This document shows, piece after piece, positions 32,056-40,777 of a DNA stretch of 64,000 nucleotides. Position 1 is the first letter of the stretch. Every line of letters starts with the position of its first letter. The notes under the pieces are model-generated. The model ran no database searches. It worked only from the letters and a program-made list of their open reading frames with translations, and was not told the DNA's origin. The position numbers and the translations under genes were made by a program. This stretch comes from Thermodesulfobacteriota bacterium (GTDB taxonomy: Bacteria; Desulfobacterota; Desulfobacteria; Desulfobacterales; JAUWMJ01): the NCBI GenBank assembly GCA_034189135.1, contig JAXHVO010000129.1, positions 47,345 to 111,344 on the forward strand. Direction: 5' to 3'.

Positions 32056-33852
32056 TTACGCTTCCTTGACCACGGTCATGGTCTCGGTTTCCATACGTTC
32101 AATCCGGTCATCAGACAGTGTCGACATTTGAGCTTTGAAACACAGAGCCCACATCATAATTATACCGAGAATCCACCAGAATATCTGCCATGACCACAGC
32201 GGGGTGAAGCCGGAAAAGGAAAATGCCTTGTTGCCCAGAATACATGCGGGTCCTATGGCAAAGAAGTACCATACCGGTACCACAAACAGCATCACCTTGC
32301 GCCATGCCTTCCCGCTTTCGCTGGGCGCGTCAATATCATCCAGAAAGGCGCGCACCTCATTTTGCCTCTTTATGGTCTCTTCATTGTCTTTAAATCCGAG
32401 TCCTCGGCAAATATAGGCCACAACGAGTCCGGAAAATGTTCCCCAGAATGCTGCATGCATGGAAAGTGGTCTGGGCCAGATGCTATAGGTAATCCAAACA
32501 GCAATCATGCCGGCCAAAACACCTAAAACCGCACCGATGGATGGGAACCTGAAACCCCAGATGACTCCCACTAGAAGCACATACATGACAAAGCCGAATG
32601 CCGTTGCAAAGGCTCCCAAAATAACCAGCGCCGCTTTTGATGTCAATCCAACGGTAAGGGCACCTGCGGTAAGCAGTGTGGCTAAAATACGGTTTACCCA
32701 AATCTGCTCAGCATGTCCGGCTTCCTGTTTTCTGATATACCGCCAGTAAAGGTCCCGCAGCAAAATGGAACCGCCGGTGCCGATATAAGGTGCAGCCGTG
32801 GAGTGGATGGCTGCGATGGCACCGAGAAAAACGATACCGAGCACGAATGGCGGCAGAAATTCCTTCATCAGGGTGGGTACCACCGTGGCCTGAGTTAAAT
32901 TCTGAAAATTCGGATCACCGGCCACTTCAAGCACTTTGGCCCCCATTCCCTGAAATGCGGTGAAGAAGAACAGGGCAAAGCCGACCACAAAGGTGGACAT
33001 AAACGCCTGCTGCCAGGCAAGCGGCTTGGGTGATTTGATACCAAAGGTCCACATGGTAAATGCCGGAGAGGACTGAATGCCCATCAGGGCGAACATGTAA
33101 GTCAAAACCATGACAGCCGTCCATGCTGTTTCGCCTTCCGCCCCGCCAAGACCCCAGTTGATTACACGGGGAACCTCCAGAAACCTTACATCCAGCGCAG
33201 CCACTGCGGCGGAAAATTTTTCCCAGCCTCCGAACTTGGGACCGGTCACAACGAAAAATCCAAGCAGAATGATACCACCCACCAGGAGCACAAACTGAAT
33301 CACGCCTACCCAGGTGCTTGCTTTCAGTCCGCCGGTGCATACATAGAACCATACGATGAATCCCATAAAAATGGCACCAAATGCGACTGGAACACCGGCA
33401 ATGATATGAAACAGTGCGGCCGAGGCCATCAGTTGAACGGCGGAATAAAACAGAGAGTATAACACCGCGGTCAAAACAACCAGAAATCTGAGAAACTCTG
33501 AATTGAAATAATAGGCATACATGTCTCCGGGTGTAATAAATCCGTATCGTTTGCCCATGAGCCACACCCTCTTGTTAAAAAACGTTCCGGTAATCGGAAT
33601 GGTCAGCACATAGAATGAGGCAAAGGCATAGGCCAAACCGTCACGCCAGATCAGACCCGGGTGACCGATAAATGTCCACCCGGAAAAGGAGGCGGCGGTG
33701 GCCGCGAGCAAAAATGCGAAAAATGGGATAGACCGGCCCGCAATGGCATATCCCGCGGAGGTTTTTTCGGTAAAATAACCTTTTAACCCCCAGTAAAAAC
33801 AATAAATAATATAAATGCCAAGCATTATGTAAACCCAAGTGGTTCCACTCAT
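32056..33852 (-). CDS. Sodium:solute symporter (SSS family), probably for short-chain acids
   Basis: 598 residues from ATG 33852, chosen because AGGAGGG lies 5 nt upstream; a start at 33870 would sit before this SD. About 13 membrane helices; SSS features include G-R-S-I-P-F-F-A-F-L-L-A-A-T-A-A-S-F-S-G-W near residues 38-58 and the G-G-L-K-A-S-T-W-V-G stretch. It imports a solute with Na+. Flanked by acetyl-CoA synthetase upstream and a PrpE-like enzyme downstream on the same strand, acetate or propionate is the likely substrate, but SSS specificity cannot be read from sequence. The C-terminal ~90 residues include a soluble acidic loop and a final helix pair. Confidence 0.88.
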   Translation of the reverse strand: MSGTTWVYIMLGIYIIYCFYWGLKGYFTEKTSAGYAIAGRSIPFFAFLLAATAASFSGWTFIGHPGLIWRDGLAYAFASFYVLTIPITGTFFNKRVWLMGKRYGFITPGDMYAYYFNSEFLRFLVVLTAVLYSLFYSAVQLMASAALFHIIAGVPVAFGAIFMGFIVWFYVCTGGLKASTWVGVIQFVLLVGGIILLGFFVVTGPKFGGWEKFSAAVAALDVRFLEVPRVINWGLGGAEGETAWTAVMVLTYMFALMGIQSSPAFTMWTFGIKSPKPLAWQQAFMSTFVVGFALFFFTAFQGMGAKVLEVAGDPNFQNLTQATVVPTLMKEFLPPFVLGIVFLGAIAAIHSTAAPYIGTGGSILLRDLYWRYIRKQEAGHAEQIWVNRILATLLTAGALTVGLTSKAALVILGAFATAFGFVMYVLLVGVIWGFRFPSIGAVLGVLAGMIAVWITYSIWPRPLSMHAAFWGTFSGLVVAYICRGLGFKDNEETIKRQNEVRAFLDDIDAPSESGKAWRKVMLFVVPVWYFFAIGPACILGNKAFSFSGFTPLWSWQIFWWILGIIMMWALCFKAQMSTLSDDRIERMETETMTVVKEA

Positions 33853-33878
33853 TTTTTCCCTCCTGTGCAAAGGTCAAT

Positions 33879-33905
33879 GAAATTTAACTTTGATAGTTAA
33901 ATTTC
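33879..33905. promoter_or_regulatory. 11-bp perfect inverted repeat upstream of the symporter gene
   Basis: GAAATTTAACT and AGTTAAATTTC around TTGAT, 27-53 bp before the symporter ATG. The symmetric, AT-rich form suits an operator for a dimeric repressor such as the TetR protein encoded at 36297, or a short mRNA hairpin. No second copy of the motif was noticed. Confidence 0.45.
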
Positions 33906-34115
33906 TGATAATAATTTAAACAGCACCAGGAATGTTTAACCACCTCCCTTCGGAAATATTTAAGATCTGATAAAAAAATTGTTTTCCTCTCCCTTTTTAA
34001 CCGGTTTTTTAACCGGTATCCTGATACTGACAAAATTTAATTGTAAAAGAACGGATGCGGGAATTGAAAAATGTCTTTATTCCACAAGGCACAACTCCAG
34101 CAAATGCCAATCTTA

Positions 34116-36146
34116 TTATCTGGCCATATTCTTGATCTCTTCCACTATTTCAGGGTTGGCCAGCGTGGTCACGTCTCCCACGTCCTGATTATTGGAAATT
34201 GCACCGAGAACCCTGCGCATGATCTTTCCGGAACGGGTTTTGGGCATATCACTCACGATCCATACTCCCTTCGGTTTGGCAATTTTACCGATTTCGTCAC
34301 AAACCGCATCGGAAATCTTTTTGGCAAGCGCATCACTGGCTTTATAACCCGGTTTTAAAGCAATATAAAGATCCGGTTCCCTTCCCTTGATGTCATGGGC
34401 CACAGGAACCACCGCAGCTTCGGCGACCTCTTCAACGACAAGTGCTGCAGATTCTATTTCCTTTGTTCCCAAACGGTGACCGGACACATTGATGACGTCA
34501 TCGATCCGTCCCAGGATACGGAAATACCCGTCCTCGGCCTCAACCGCGGCATCTCCCGTCATATACGGCCAGTCCTTCCAGTCCTTTGAGTCGGGATTCT
34601 TGCAATACCGGGCATAATAGGTATCCACATATCGATCCCTGTCTCCCCATATGGTCTGGAAACCTCCGGGCCACGGATTTTGAATGCAGATATTACCGGC
34701 TTTTCCTGCCCCTGCCGGAAGAATCTCTCCTTCTTCATCGTAGATGATCGGATGAATACCCGGCATTCCCGGTCCTGCGCTCCCCGGTTTCATCGGTTTT
34801 ATTCCGGGTAATGTGCTGCAGAGAAACCCTCCTGTTTCGGTCTGCCACCAGGTATCCACGATGATCGCCTCACCCTTTCCCACCACTTCATGATACCATT
34901 TCCAGACCTCAGGTTCGATGGGCTCACCCACTGTGGTCATGTGTTTGAAATGATAATTATACTTGGCAGGTTCATCAGGGCCGATTTTTCTTAAAGCCCG
35001 GATTGCCGTGGGTGCGGTATGAAAGATGTTCACATCCAGATCCTGTGCAATCCGCCATGCCCTGCCGGCATCCGGATAGGTGGGCACCCCTTCATAAACC
35101 ACCGTGGATGCGCATATGGCCAGTGGTCCATACACAATGTACGAGTGGCCGGTGATCCATCCGATATCCGCCATACACCAGTAAACATCTTCGGGATGAA
35201 TATCCTGAACATACTTTGAAGTGCCTGCAGTATAGGAAAGGAATCCGCCGATGCTGTGCTGACAGCCTTTGGGTTTTCCGGTGGTTCCACTGGTGTACAT
35301 GAGAAACAGAGGGGCTTCAGCAGGCATCGGTACAGGATCCACACGTGCCCCGTAATAATCTTTAAGCAAATCATTCACAAAATAATCACGACCCTCAACC
35401 ATGGGTGTGGGACTTGAAGCTTTTCCGGGATAACGTTGCCACACCAGCACCTTGTCCACCTTCTGTCCGTCTTTTGCGGCCAGATCAACGGCAATATCTG
35501 CGTTTTGTTTGTGATCAAGAAGAGTGCCGCTCCGGTAATAAGCATCCATGGTGATCAGAACCCGGCTGTTGGAATCTTCTATTCTGTCCGCACAAGCTCT
35601 TCCGCTGAAACCGCCAAAAACCTGTGAATGAATCACACCAAGTCTGGCCAAGGCAAGCATGGTAATTGGAAGCTCGGCGACCATGGGCATATGAAGCGTT
35701 ACCCGGTCTCCTGCTTTCAATCCGGCGAAATCACGAAGAAGTGCGGCAAACTCATTTACCCTCACATAGAGTTCCTGAAAGGTGATGTGTTCATATTTTT
35801 CTTCCAGGGGTTCCGGAACAAAATGGATGGCTGTTTTGTTTTTGTTCTTTGCCAGGTGTCTGTCAATGCAATTATAGCTGGCATTAATTTTCCCGCCGAC
35901 AAACCATTTCCAGCATGGTGCGTCGCTGGTATCAAGGATTGTATGCCAGTATTCATACCAATCAAGAAGATCAGCATACTCCTTGAAGCAATTCGGGAAG
36001 TTATCCAGACCAAATCGATCATAAACAGCCGGATCTGTCATGTTCGCCTGGGCGACGAACTCATATGAAGGATAATAGTATTCTTCTTCCCCCCAGTGAA
36101 CCGCAATTTGCGCTTCCGATGTTTCTACAACTTCTTTTTCTGCCAT
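34116..36146 (-). CDS. acs: Acetyl-CoA synthetase (AMP-forming)
   Basis: 676 residues, typical of Acs. ATP loop Y-T-S-G-T-T-G-K-P-K-G, W-W-Q-T-E-T-G-G with the substrate-pocket Trp, D-V-I-N-V-S-G-H-R, and the C-terminal P-K-T-R-S-G-K-I-M-R-R with the regulatory lysine. It converts acetate, ATP and CoA to acetyl-CoA. AAGGAGT SD lies 7 nt before the ATG. Transcription order is tetR, acs, symporter, small peptide, then the PrpE-like gene, all leftward. In an anaerobe it could serve acetate oxidation or assimilation. Confidence 0.93.
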   Translation of the reverse strand: MAEKEVVETSEAQIAVHWGEEEYYYPSYEFVAQANMTDPAVYDRFGLDNFPNCFKEYADLLDWYEYWHTILDTSDAPCWKWFVGGKINASYNCIDRHLAKNKNKTAIHFVPEPLEEKYEHITFQELYVRVNEFAALLRDFAGLKAGDRVTLHMPMVAELPITMLALARLGVIHSQVFGGFSGRACADRIEDSNSRVLITMDAYYRSGTLLDHKQNADIAVDLAAKDGQKVDKVLVWQRYPGKASSPTPMVEGRDYFVNDLLKDYYGARVDPVPMPAEAPLFLMYTSGTTGKPKGCQHSIGGFLSYTAGTSKYVQDIHPEDVYWCMADIGWITGHSYIVYGPLAICASTVVYEGVPTYPDAGRAWRIAQDLDVNIFHTAPTAIRALRKIGPDEPAKYNYHFKHMTTVGEPIEPEVWKWYHEVVGKGEAIIVDTWWQTETGGFLCSTLPGIKPMKPGSAGPGMPGIHPIIYDEEGEILPAGAGKAGNICIQNPWPGGFQTIWGDRDRYVDTYYARYCKNPDSKDWKDWPYMTGDAAVEAEDGYFRILGRIDDVINVSGHRLGTKEIESAALVVEEVAEAAVVPVAHDIKGREPDLYIALKPGYKASDALAKKISDAVCDEIGKIAKPKGVWIVSDMPKTRSGKIMRRVLGAISNNQDVGDVTTLANPEIVEEIKNMAR

Positions 36147-36296
36147 AGATCACACTCCTTAAAGCTAGTCATTTGTATTAAAATTTTTGCTCCTTTCCTC
36201 TTAAAAATTACTTTTCGCTAACCTCCTTTCCCATTCATTGATGACAATCTTATAAACAGATTTTTCATCATTTGAGTGGATAAAAGCCGTTTAACA

Positions 36297-36926
36297 TTAT
36301 TTGGTTATTCCCTGTCTGAAGATATCAAATGCAATATCTAAAGTTGGTTTAATAAAATCTTTTTTATTATCAATAATCTTTTTGCTTTCCTCCCAGAGAA
36401 TCACCCCGGAAAACAACGCCCAAACAATATCGGCAAGTGCATTGGGATTTGTTTTAATAAAAACACCGGTGCTTATTCCCGAGGAAAAAATATCCGACAT
36501 AATTTTGAGAGAACTCTGCGACAGCCTTTTAATTTCTGACAGCAGTCCGTCAGATAAGTTTTTTAGCGATTCGCTTGATTGAAGATGAAACAGGTTAATA
36601 AGAATTAAGGGGTCAAAATCATAAATATCGTATAATGCATCCTTTAATGATGCGATTCGTTGTTCATCATTGACATTTTTTTGATTTTTAACATGTTCGA
36701 GTCTGATATTAAGATGTTGGAGTATTCTTATGGATAGGGAGGCATAGAGTTCGTCTTTGTTTTTAAAATAGATATATATTGTCCCGGGACTTATTTCGGC
36801 TTCTTCTGCAATATCCTCCATCGTTGCTTTATTAAATCCTTTGGCAGAAAAGATCCTTTTGGCAGCAACAATGATCTGTTGTCGCCTTCTTTCTTTTTCG
36901 CGTTCCTTTCTTTCCTTTATACCCAT
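36297..36926 (-). CDS. TetR family transcriptional regulator
   Basis: 209 residues. The N-terminal basic stretch is followed by the TetR helix-turn-helix (about 15-57: I-I-V-A-A-K-R-I-F-S-A-K-G-F ... T-M-E-D-I-A-E-E-A-E-I-S-P-G-T-I-Y-I-Y-F-K-N-K-D-E-L-Y). The C-terminal ligand domain is diverse; its W-A-L-F-S-G-V-I-L-W-E-E-S stretch resembles regulators of fatty acid or acyl-CoA genes, but this is weak. It is 150 bp upstream of acs on the same strand and is the only DNA-binding regulator in the acid-uptake group, so it probably controls it and itself. Confidence 0.9.
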   Translation of the reverse strand: MGIKERKEREKERRRQQIIVAAKRIFSAKGFNKATMEDIAEEAEISPGTIYIYFKNKDELYASLSIRILQHLNIRLEHVKNQKNVNDEQRIASLKDALYDIYDFDPLILINLFHLQSSESLKNLSDGLLSEIKRLSQSSLKIMSDIFSSGISTGVFIKTNPNALADIVWALFSGVILWEESKKIIDNKKDFIKPTLDIAFDIFRQGITK

Positions 36927-37426
36927 TTTTTAAAATGAATTATATTTATTGTTTATAAACCTATATATTTGATAGTTATTATTTGTCAAGATAAATCTAT
37001 TTATTTTTTTGTTTTTTTCTCCATTTATTCAACTCGTTTTAAAAGTTTAATCAAGAGCTCAGGTTTGTATCTTTTAATCTGGTCTAATGGTTCATTCGGA
37101 TCGGTATTAAACAAAAACAGAAGATGCCAATATTTTTTTATGTGTTATTATATCTATTGGTTATATGTTTTTAATTTTTTTTCTAAGTTTCAACCCGCAC
37201 CGGTCTGACCATATTTTAATAAACTACTTGCTATTTTTACCAATAATGATTTATATGGCTACCCGGTTTATATAATCTTACGGTTTGAATGTGCTGAAAA
37301 TGAAGTAAGGTGATAGAAAACAGCCGATAGATCACTCAATTTGATCCTGACATACTTAAAAGATATAGGTTGGGTGGACTATTTATCCTGCTTTTAATAA
37401 AACTTTTCCCGGTAAGGAAGATAATA
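36927..37426. promoter_or_regulatory. AT-rich divergent promoter region with a possible TetR operator
   Basis: This 500-bp gap separates the leftward tetR-acs group from rightward membrane protein genes. It is very AT-rich and has no coding frame I would support. The perfect palindrome GTTTATAAAC (36951-36960) lies 25 bp before the tetR ATG, a suitable place for autorepression. Nothing else structured is apparent. Confidence 0.45.
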
Positions 37427-37846
37427 ATGATCAATATAAGTGTTAAATTTAAGGAATATCCCACCGGTGTTAAAATGGGCATATGGTTTTTAATTGCCGG
37501 TTGGATTGCGCATTATTTTTATTTTTTAAAATTTTTAATGAGTGAATTTCCGGTCAAAACGCTCTACCTCCAGCTCGGTATCGGTGTGGCCATATGCTAT
37601 TTTGTGGCCAGCATCAATAAATGGGCCAGATCATTGTGTATATTTTTCAATTTTGCCATCATAGTGCTGTATCTTTTCTATTTTATTTTATATATTAACA
37701 TCAGCAATTATGATTTGGCCTTTCTCACCGCACTGGTTGTGGTTTTATTTTCCATATCAACCTATTTTATGACCAGAAAAGAATCTTCTCAGTATTTCAA
37801 AACATATAACCAAACAGACGACAATGGGGAGTCGTCAGACGATTGA
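37427..37846 (+). CDS. Small four-helix membrane protein, unknown function
   Basis: 139 residues from ATG 37427, supported by AAGGAAG 6 nt upstream; the open frame runs back to 37370. Four hydrophobic segments at about 15-35, 46-62, 68-92 and 98-117, then a hydrophilic tail rich in Asp, Asn and Ser. I do not recognise the family. The next gene, also a small membrane protein, starts 71 bp later. Function unknown. Confidence 0.78.
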   Translation: MINISVKFKEYPTGVKMGIWFLIAGWIAHYFYFLKFLMSEFPVKTLYLQLGIGVAICYFVASINKWARSLCIFFNFAIIVLYLFYFILYINISNYDLAFLTALVVVLFSISTYFMTRKESSQYFKTYNQTDDNGESSDD

Positions 37847-37917
37847 AAACCGATGACGCCGAAGAAAGTTTTATTTACAATAACGTTTGCGCTGTCATCG
37901 TTTAATGGAGGAAATTT

Positions 37918-38148
37918 ATGCCTGCACTGCCATCCAAGGATGTCGTATGTAAATGCGGACATGCTATGACTATTGATAGAAAAAAAGTCCTGTGTATAAA
38001 GTGCGGAAAGTATGTATTCTATAATGAAGAAGAGCGAAGAAAACACCAGATAAATACAGTGTACGTTGTGATAGCCTTTGCATCGGCGCTTGGTTTAATC
38101 ACCTATTTTTTTATTGAACTGATCGCTACTCCGCTGTTAAAGTTCTAA
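37918..38148 (+). CDS. Small zinc-ribbon membrane protein, unknown function
   Basis: 76 residues. Cys-x-Cys-Gly at 12-15 and Cys-x2-Cys-Gly near 28-32 form a short zinc-ribbon knuckle (V-C-K-C-G-H ... L-C-I-K-C-G-K-Y). A single membrane helix follows (about 45-67). A strong GGAGG SD lies 7 nt before the ATG. It ends only 5 bp before the stop of the convergent ParB-like gene. Probably a membrane-anchored zinc ribbon; no known role. Confidence 0.82.
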   Translation: MPALPSKDVVCKCGHAMTIDRKKVLCIKCGKYVFYNEEERRKHQINTVYVVIAFASALGLITYFFIELIATPLLKF

Positions 38149-38153
38149 AGAAT

Positions 38154-39137
38154 TCACTCCAGGATATCTTTAAGCATGGGGTTTTGAATGATTTTTTTCA
38201 GGGATGCCTTGTTTTCTCGCAATTGCTCCAGGCTGGAAAACCGAAGATTTAGCCAATAGGTCGAAGCCTCAAAATTTTTTGGCGGAATCAGTTTCATATG
38301 ACTGCCAATTTGTAGCTGGTTGATTTTTATGTCACGCTCTTTTTCAGCTTTGGTAAGTTCAGGGAAACGGCGCTGTTGTAAATACTGTCTGATTTTATTT
38401 ATCTTTTGGCTTCTATCCAGATCCTTATCATCCGCTATTTCCCGCAGCAGACTCTGGGTCAGCAAGCTGATAATTGAAATATTTTCCCTAATGGCAATTT
38501 CTTTGATATGAGTAAGTATCTCCCTTTGTTTGTTAAGACTCATTTTTAGCTTTTCAAATAAAATTGCCAAAGCTGACCCTTCCTTCTTTTCCAGCGTTTC
38601 CAGTTCTAAAGCCATGGAAAGAGAAAGCGTGTTGGAAAGCACACCGTTTTGAATATCCCGGGGAAATTGGCAAATCTTTATAACCTTATTAATCATAGAC
38701 GGATTATCCGGCAAACCTAATTCTGATGAAGCCCTGGCAAGATCTTGGTTATCCTGGTAAAATTCCGATAGCATATAAAATGATCTGGACTGTTCAATCA
38801 GGTTTAAAGGCCGTTGAAGCAAATTTTCGACTATGGCCAACTTCACACATTGAAGTTTTTCCATGTCAGCATCCACCACCCTTGCAGGCAGTTGGCACAT
38901 CCCAAGATTTTGACAGGCAGAAATCCTTCTGAAACCACTTATAATTTGAAAACCGGAATTTTTTTTCCTCAAGATGGGTGGGTTTAAAAGCCCCACCTGT
39001 TGGATAGAAAGCATCAGGTCTTCTGTCCGTGTGGCCGTGGTAATACGAAAGGTATCATCCGCAAAATCTATTGAGGTCAAATCTATCGAGACCAAATTGA
39101 GTAAGGATTGACAAACAAAATCTTCCCTAAAATTCAT
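38154..39137 (-). CDS. Orphan ParB/Spo0J-like (ParB N-domain) protein
   Basis: 327 residues. The N-terminal ~110 residues carry the ParB N-domain: [13 protein letters not shown], the nucleotide-binding box as G-F-R-R-I-S-A (canonical G-E-R-R-x-R-A), and [15 protein letters not shown] helical middle domain follows, with an HTH less obvious than in chromosomal ParB. There is no parA, no parS-like palindrome nearby, and no replication gene. Its start overlaps the purC stop by 11 bp, so it is co-translated with purC. It could be a regulator or a ParB-derived CTPase; partitioning is unlikely from context. Confidence 0.82.
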   Translation of the reverse strand: MNFREDFVCQSLLNLVSIDLTSIDFADDTFRITTATRTEDLMLSIQQVGLLNPPILRKKNSGFQIISGFRRISACQNLGMCQLPARVVDADMEKLQCVKLAIVENLLQRPLNLIEQSRSFYMLSEFYQDNQDLARASSELGLPDNPSMINKVIKICQFPRDIQNGVLSNTLSLSMALELETLEKKEGSALAILFEKLKMSLNKQREILTHIKEIAIRENISIISLLTQSLLREIADDKDLDRSQKINKIRQYLQQRRFPELTKAEKERDIKINQLQIGSHMKLIPPKNFEASTYWLNLRFSSLEQLRENKASLKKIIQNPMLKDILE

Positions 39138-40023
39138 TATTTCTGCCGGTCAGTTTGTTTAATGCGTCAATGTATTTGTTGCGGGTATTTTCTATCACTT
39201 CTTCAGGAAGCGGAGGGGCAGGAGGCTTTTGGTCCCAGTTTATGGAAAGCAAATAATCTCTTAGATACTGCTTGTCGAAGCTTTGTTGAGATCCACCGAG
39301 TCGGTAGCTTTCTTTTGGCCAGAACCTTGAAGAATCAGGGGTTAACACTTCGTCAATAAGGATAATCTCATCCTGCAAGAGTCCGAATTCAAACTTCGTA
39401 TCCGCAATGATTATCCCCTTTGGTTCGGCAATTTCAGCTCCTTTGGTATATATTTCATAACTAAGCGCTTTAACCTTTTCTGCGGCATCTTTTCCTATTA
39501 ATTGAACGGTTTCGGCAAAATCGATATTCACATCATGGATACCCACCTCTTCTTTTGTGGACGGGGTAAAAATTGTTTCCGGCAGCTTTTCCGATTCGCT
39601 AAGGCCTTCGGGCAATTTAATGCCGCATACCCGGCCTGACTCCTGGTAGGATTTCCATCCTGACCCTGAAATATATCCTCGCACCACACATTCAACAGGA
39701 AGCGGTTTGGTTTTTTTAACCAGCATGCTTCTCCCTTCAAGCACATCCGCATGCTTTTTGCATTCTTCGGGATAGTCGTCTGTATGGGTAGAAACAATAT
39801 GATTTTCTATAAGCGACTTCATTAAATCAAACCAGAAAAGTGAAATTTGGGTCAGGATTTTTCCTTTATCGGGTATTGGATCCGGCATAACCACATCAAA
39901 GGCGGAAATTCTATCAGTAGCGACCATTAGCAAAGTATCTCCCAGGTCATAAACATCTCTAACCTTTCCCCTTTTAAAAATCTTTAAACCGGGAAAATCT
40001 GTTTTAATTACATTTGTTTTCAT
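39127..40023 (-). CDS. purC: Phosphoribosylaminoimidazole-succinocarboxamide synthase
   Basis: 298 residues, the longer SAICAR synthase form. [10 protein letters not shown] near 18-27, [24 protein letters not shown] and the late [10 protein letters not shown] motif are all present. It joins CAIR with aspartate using ATP in purine synthesis. No other pur gene is nearby, which is unusual only in that it is coupled to a ParB-like gene. No PurR box or riboswitch was noticed upstream. Confidence 0.95.
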   Translation of the reverse strand: MKTNVIKTDFPGLKIFKRGKVRDVYDLGDTLLMVATDRISAFDVVMPDPIPDKGKILTQISLFWFDLMKSLIENHIVSTHTDDYPEECKKHADVLEGRSMLVKKTKPLPVECVVRGYISGSGWKSYQESGRVCGIKLPEGLSESEKLPETIFTPSTKEEVGIHDVNIDFAETVQLIGKDAAEKVKALSYEIYTKGAEIAEPKGIIIADTKFEFGLLQDEIILIDEVLTPDSSRFWPKESYRLGGSQQSFDKQYLRDYLLSINWDQKPPAPPLPEEVIENTRNKYIDALNKLTGRNNEF

Positions 40024-40112
40024 TATACAATCGTTCCTTTACATGCATAGACAAAGAAAATTGCCCAAATTTGATGATTTTTTATTTCACCTTTCAATAC
40101 TAAAACAGCCCT

Positions 40113-40466
40113 TTAGTCACTTTTCTTTTTATCTTTAAATGCTTTGATATATTTTTGCAGAATTTCGCTTGCGGTATCATCCTTATCGGTAAATTGGACA
40201 CCGACTTCATACTTTCCATCTTCATCTTCGGCAGCATGGACCACTTTCCCATTAATATTGACAAGGTCTTCTTTTAAGCCAATGGTAAGCAACAACCTAT
40301 CATTTAGATGAACCGGAATACGTGTTTCCAGAAGTATTCCCGATTCCGATACATTTAAAGTTCTGCCAATAGTTTGTGACCCTTCATCATTTTTACCATC
40401 AACAAATACATACGACAGATTCAGTGAATTCACTCTAAAGTGTTTTCTTTTGTCTTTGGATTCCAT
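40113..40466 (-). CDS. PilZ domain protein (c-di-GMP receptor-like)
   Basis: 117 residues, a stand-alone PilZ domain. The c-di-GMP binding residues are present as R7-x3-R11 (R-K-H-F-R) and N38-x-S40-x2-G43 (N-V-S-E-S-G). The C-terminus is a basic amphipathic helix. Such proteins relay c-di-GMP to motility, surface polysaccharide or transcription. The gene is followed to the right by the MITE copy 2 and then by the DUF4388/MglA operon on the same strand, so it may have been part of that signalling group. Confidence 0.87.
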   Translation of the reverse strand: MESKDKRKHFRVNSLNLSYVFVDGKNDEGSQTIGRTLNVSESGILLETRIPVHLNDRLLLTIGLKEDLVNINGKVVHAAEDEDGKYEVGVQFTDKDDTASEILQKYIKAFKDKKKSD

Positions 40467-40525
40467 GATTTTTCTCTCTTATTTTAAGTCTATCATTCTG
40501 AGGCCATTGTAGCACATTGCTTTGT

Positions 40526-40709
40526 GAGACCTTTGCAAAACGGCACTTTTTGCCCGATTTCTGCGTCCCCGATGAGCGGGATCTTCGCTTCGCTTCGACA
40601 GGCTCAAATTTCAATCCTCGAAATATTCAATATATTCCTGTGGTTGATCCGCCTGAGGCGGATAGCCTTTCTTGAACTCGAACAAAAATTACCATTTTTC
40701 AAAGGTCTC
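40526..40709. mobile_element. MITE-like element, repeat family B, copy 2 (184 bp)
   Basis: Ends GAGACCTTTG...CAAAGGTCTC as in copy 1 (19103-19254), bounded by a perfect 5-bp direct repeat TTTGT (40521-40525 and 40710-40714). It differs from copy 1 mainly by about 32 extra bases after GATTTCTGCGTC. The right two thirds are almost identical between the copies (CCTGTGGTTGATCCGCCTGA etc.). No transposase gene. It sits between the PilZ gene and the downstream end of the DUF4388 operon. Confidence 0.9.
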
Positions 40710-40777
40710 TTTGTTAAAGGCGGTTCTTATCTATCCGCCTTGTGCGACAGTCTCTTCCTGTAATCGAATGAAACTTT

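Noticed and set aside
32927..33565. 212-codon minus-strand frame inside the symporter gene, and other long frames overlapping acs and the kinase gene
   Set aside because: They are out-of-frame shadows of clearly conserved genes with no motifs or SD of their own.
38154..39137. ParB-like gene as a sign of a plasmid, origin or partition locus
   Set aside because: No ParA, replication initiator, parS-like palindromes or mobility genes are nearby, and it is embedded with purC among chromosomal housekeeping genes.
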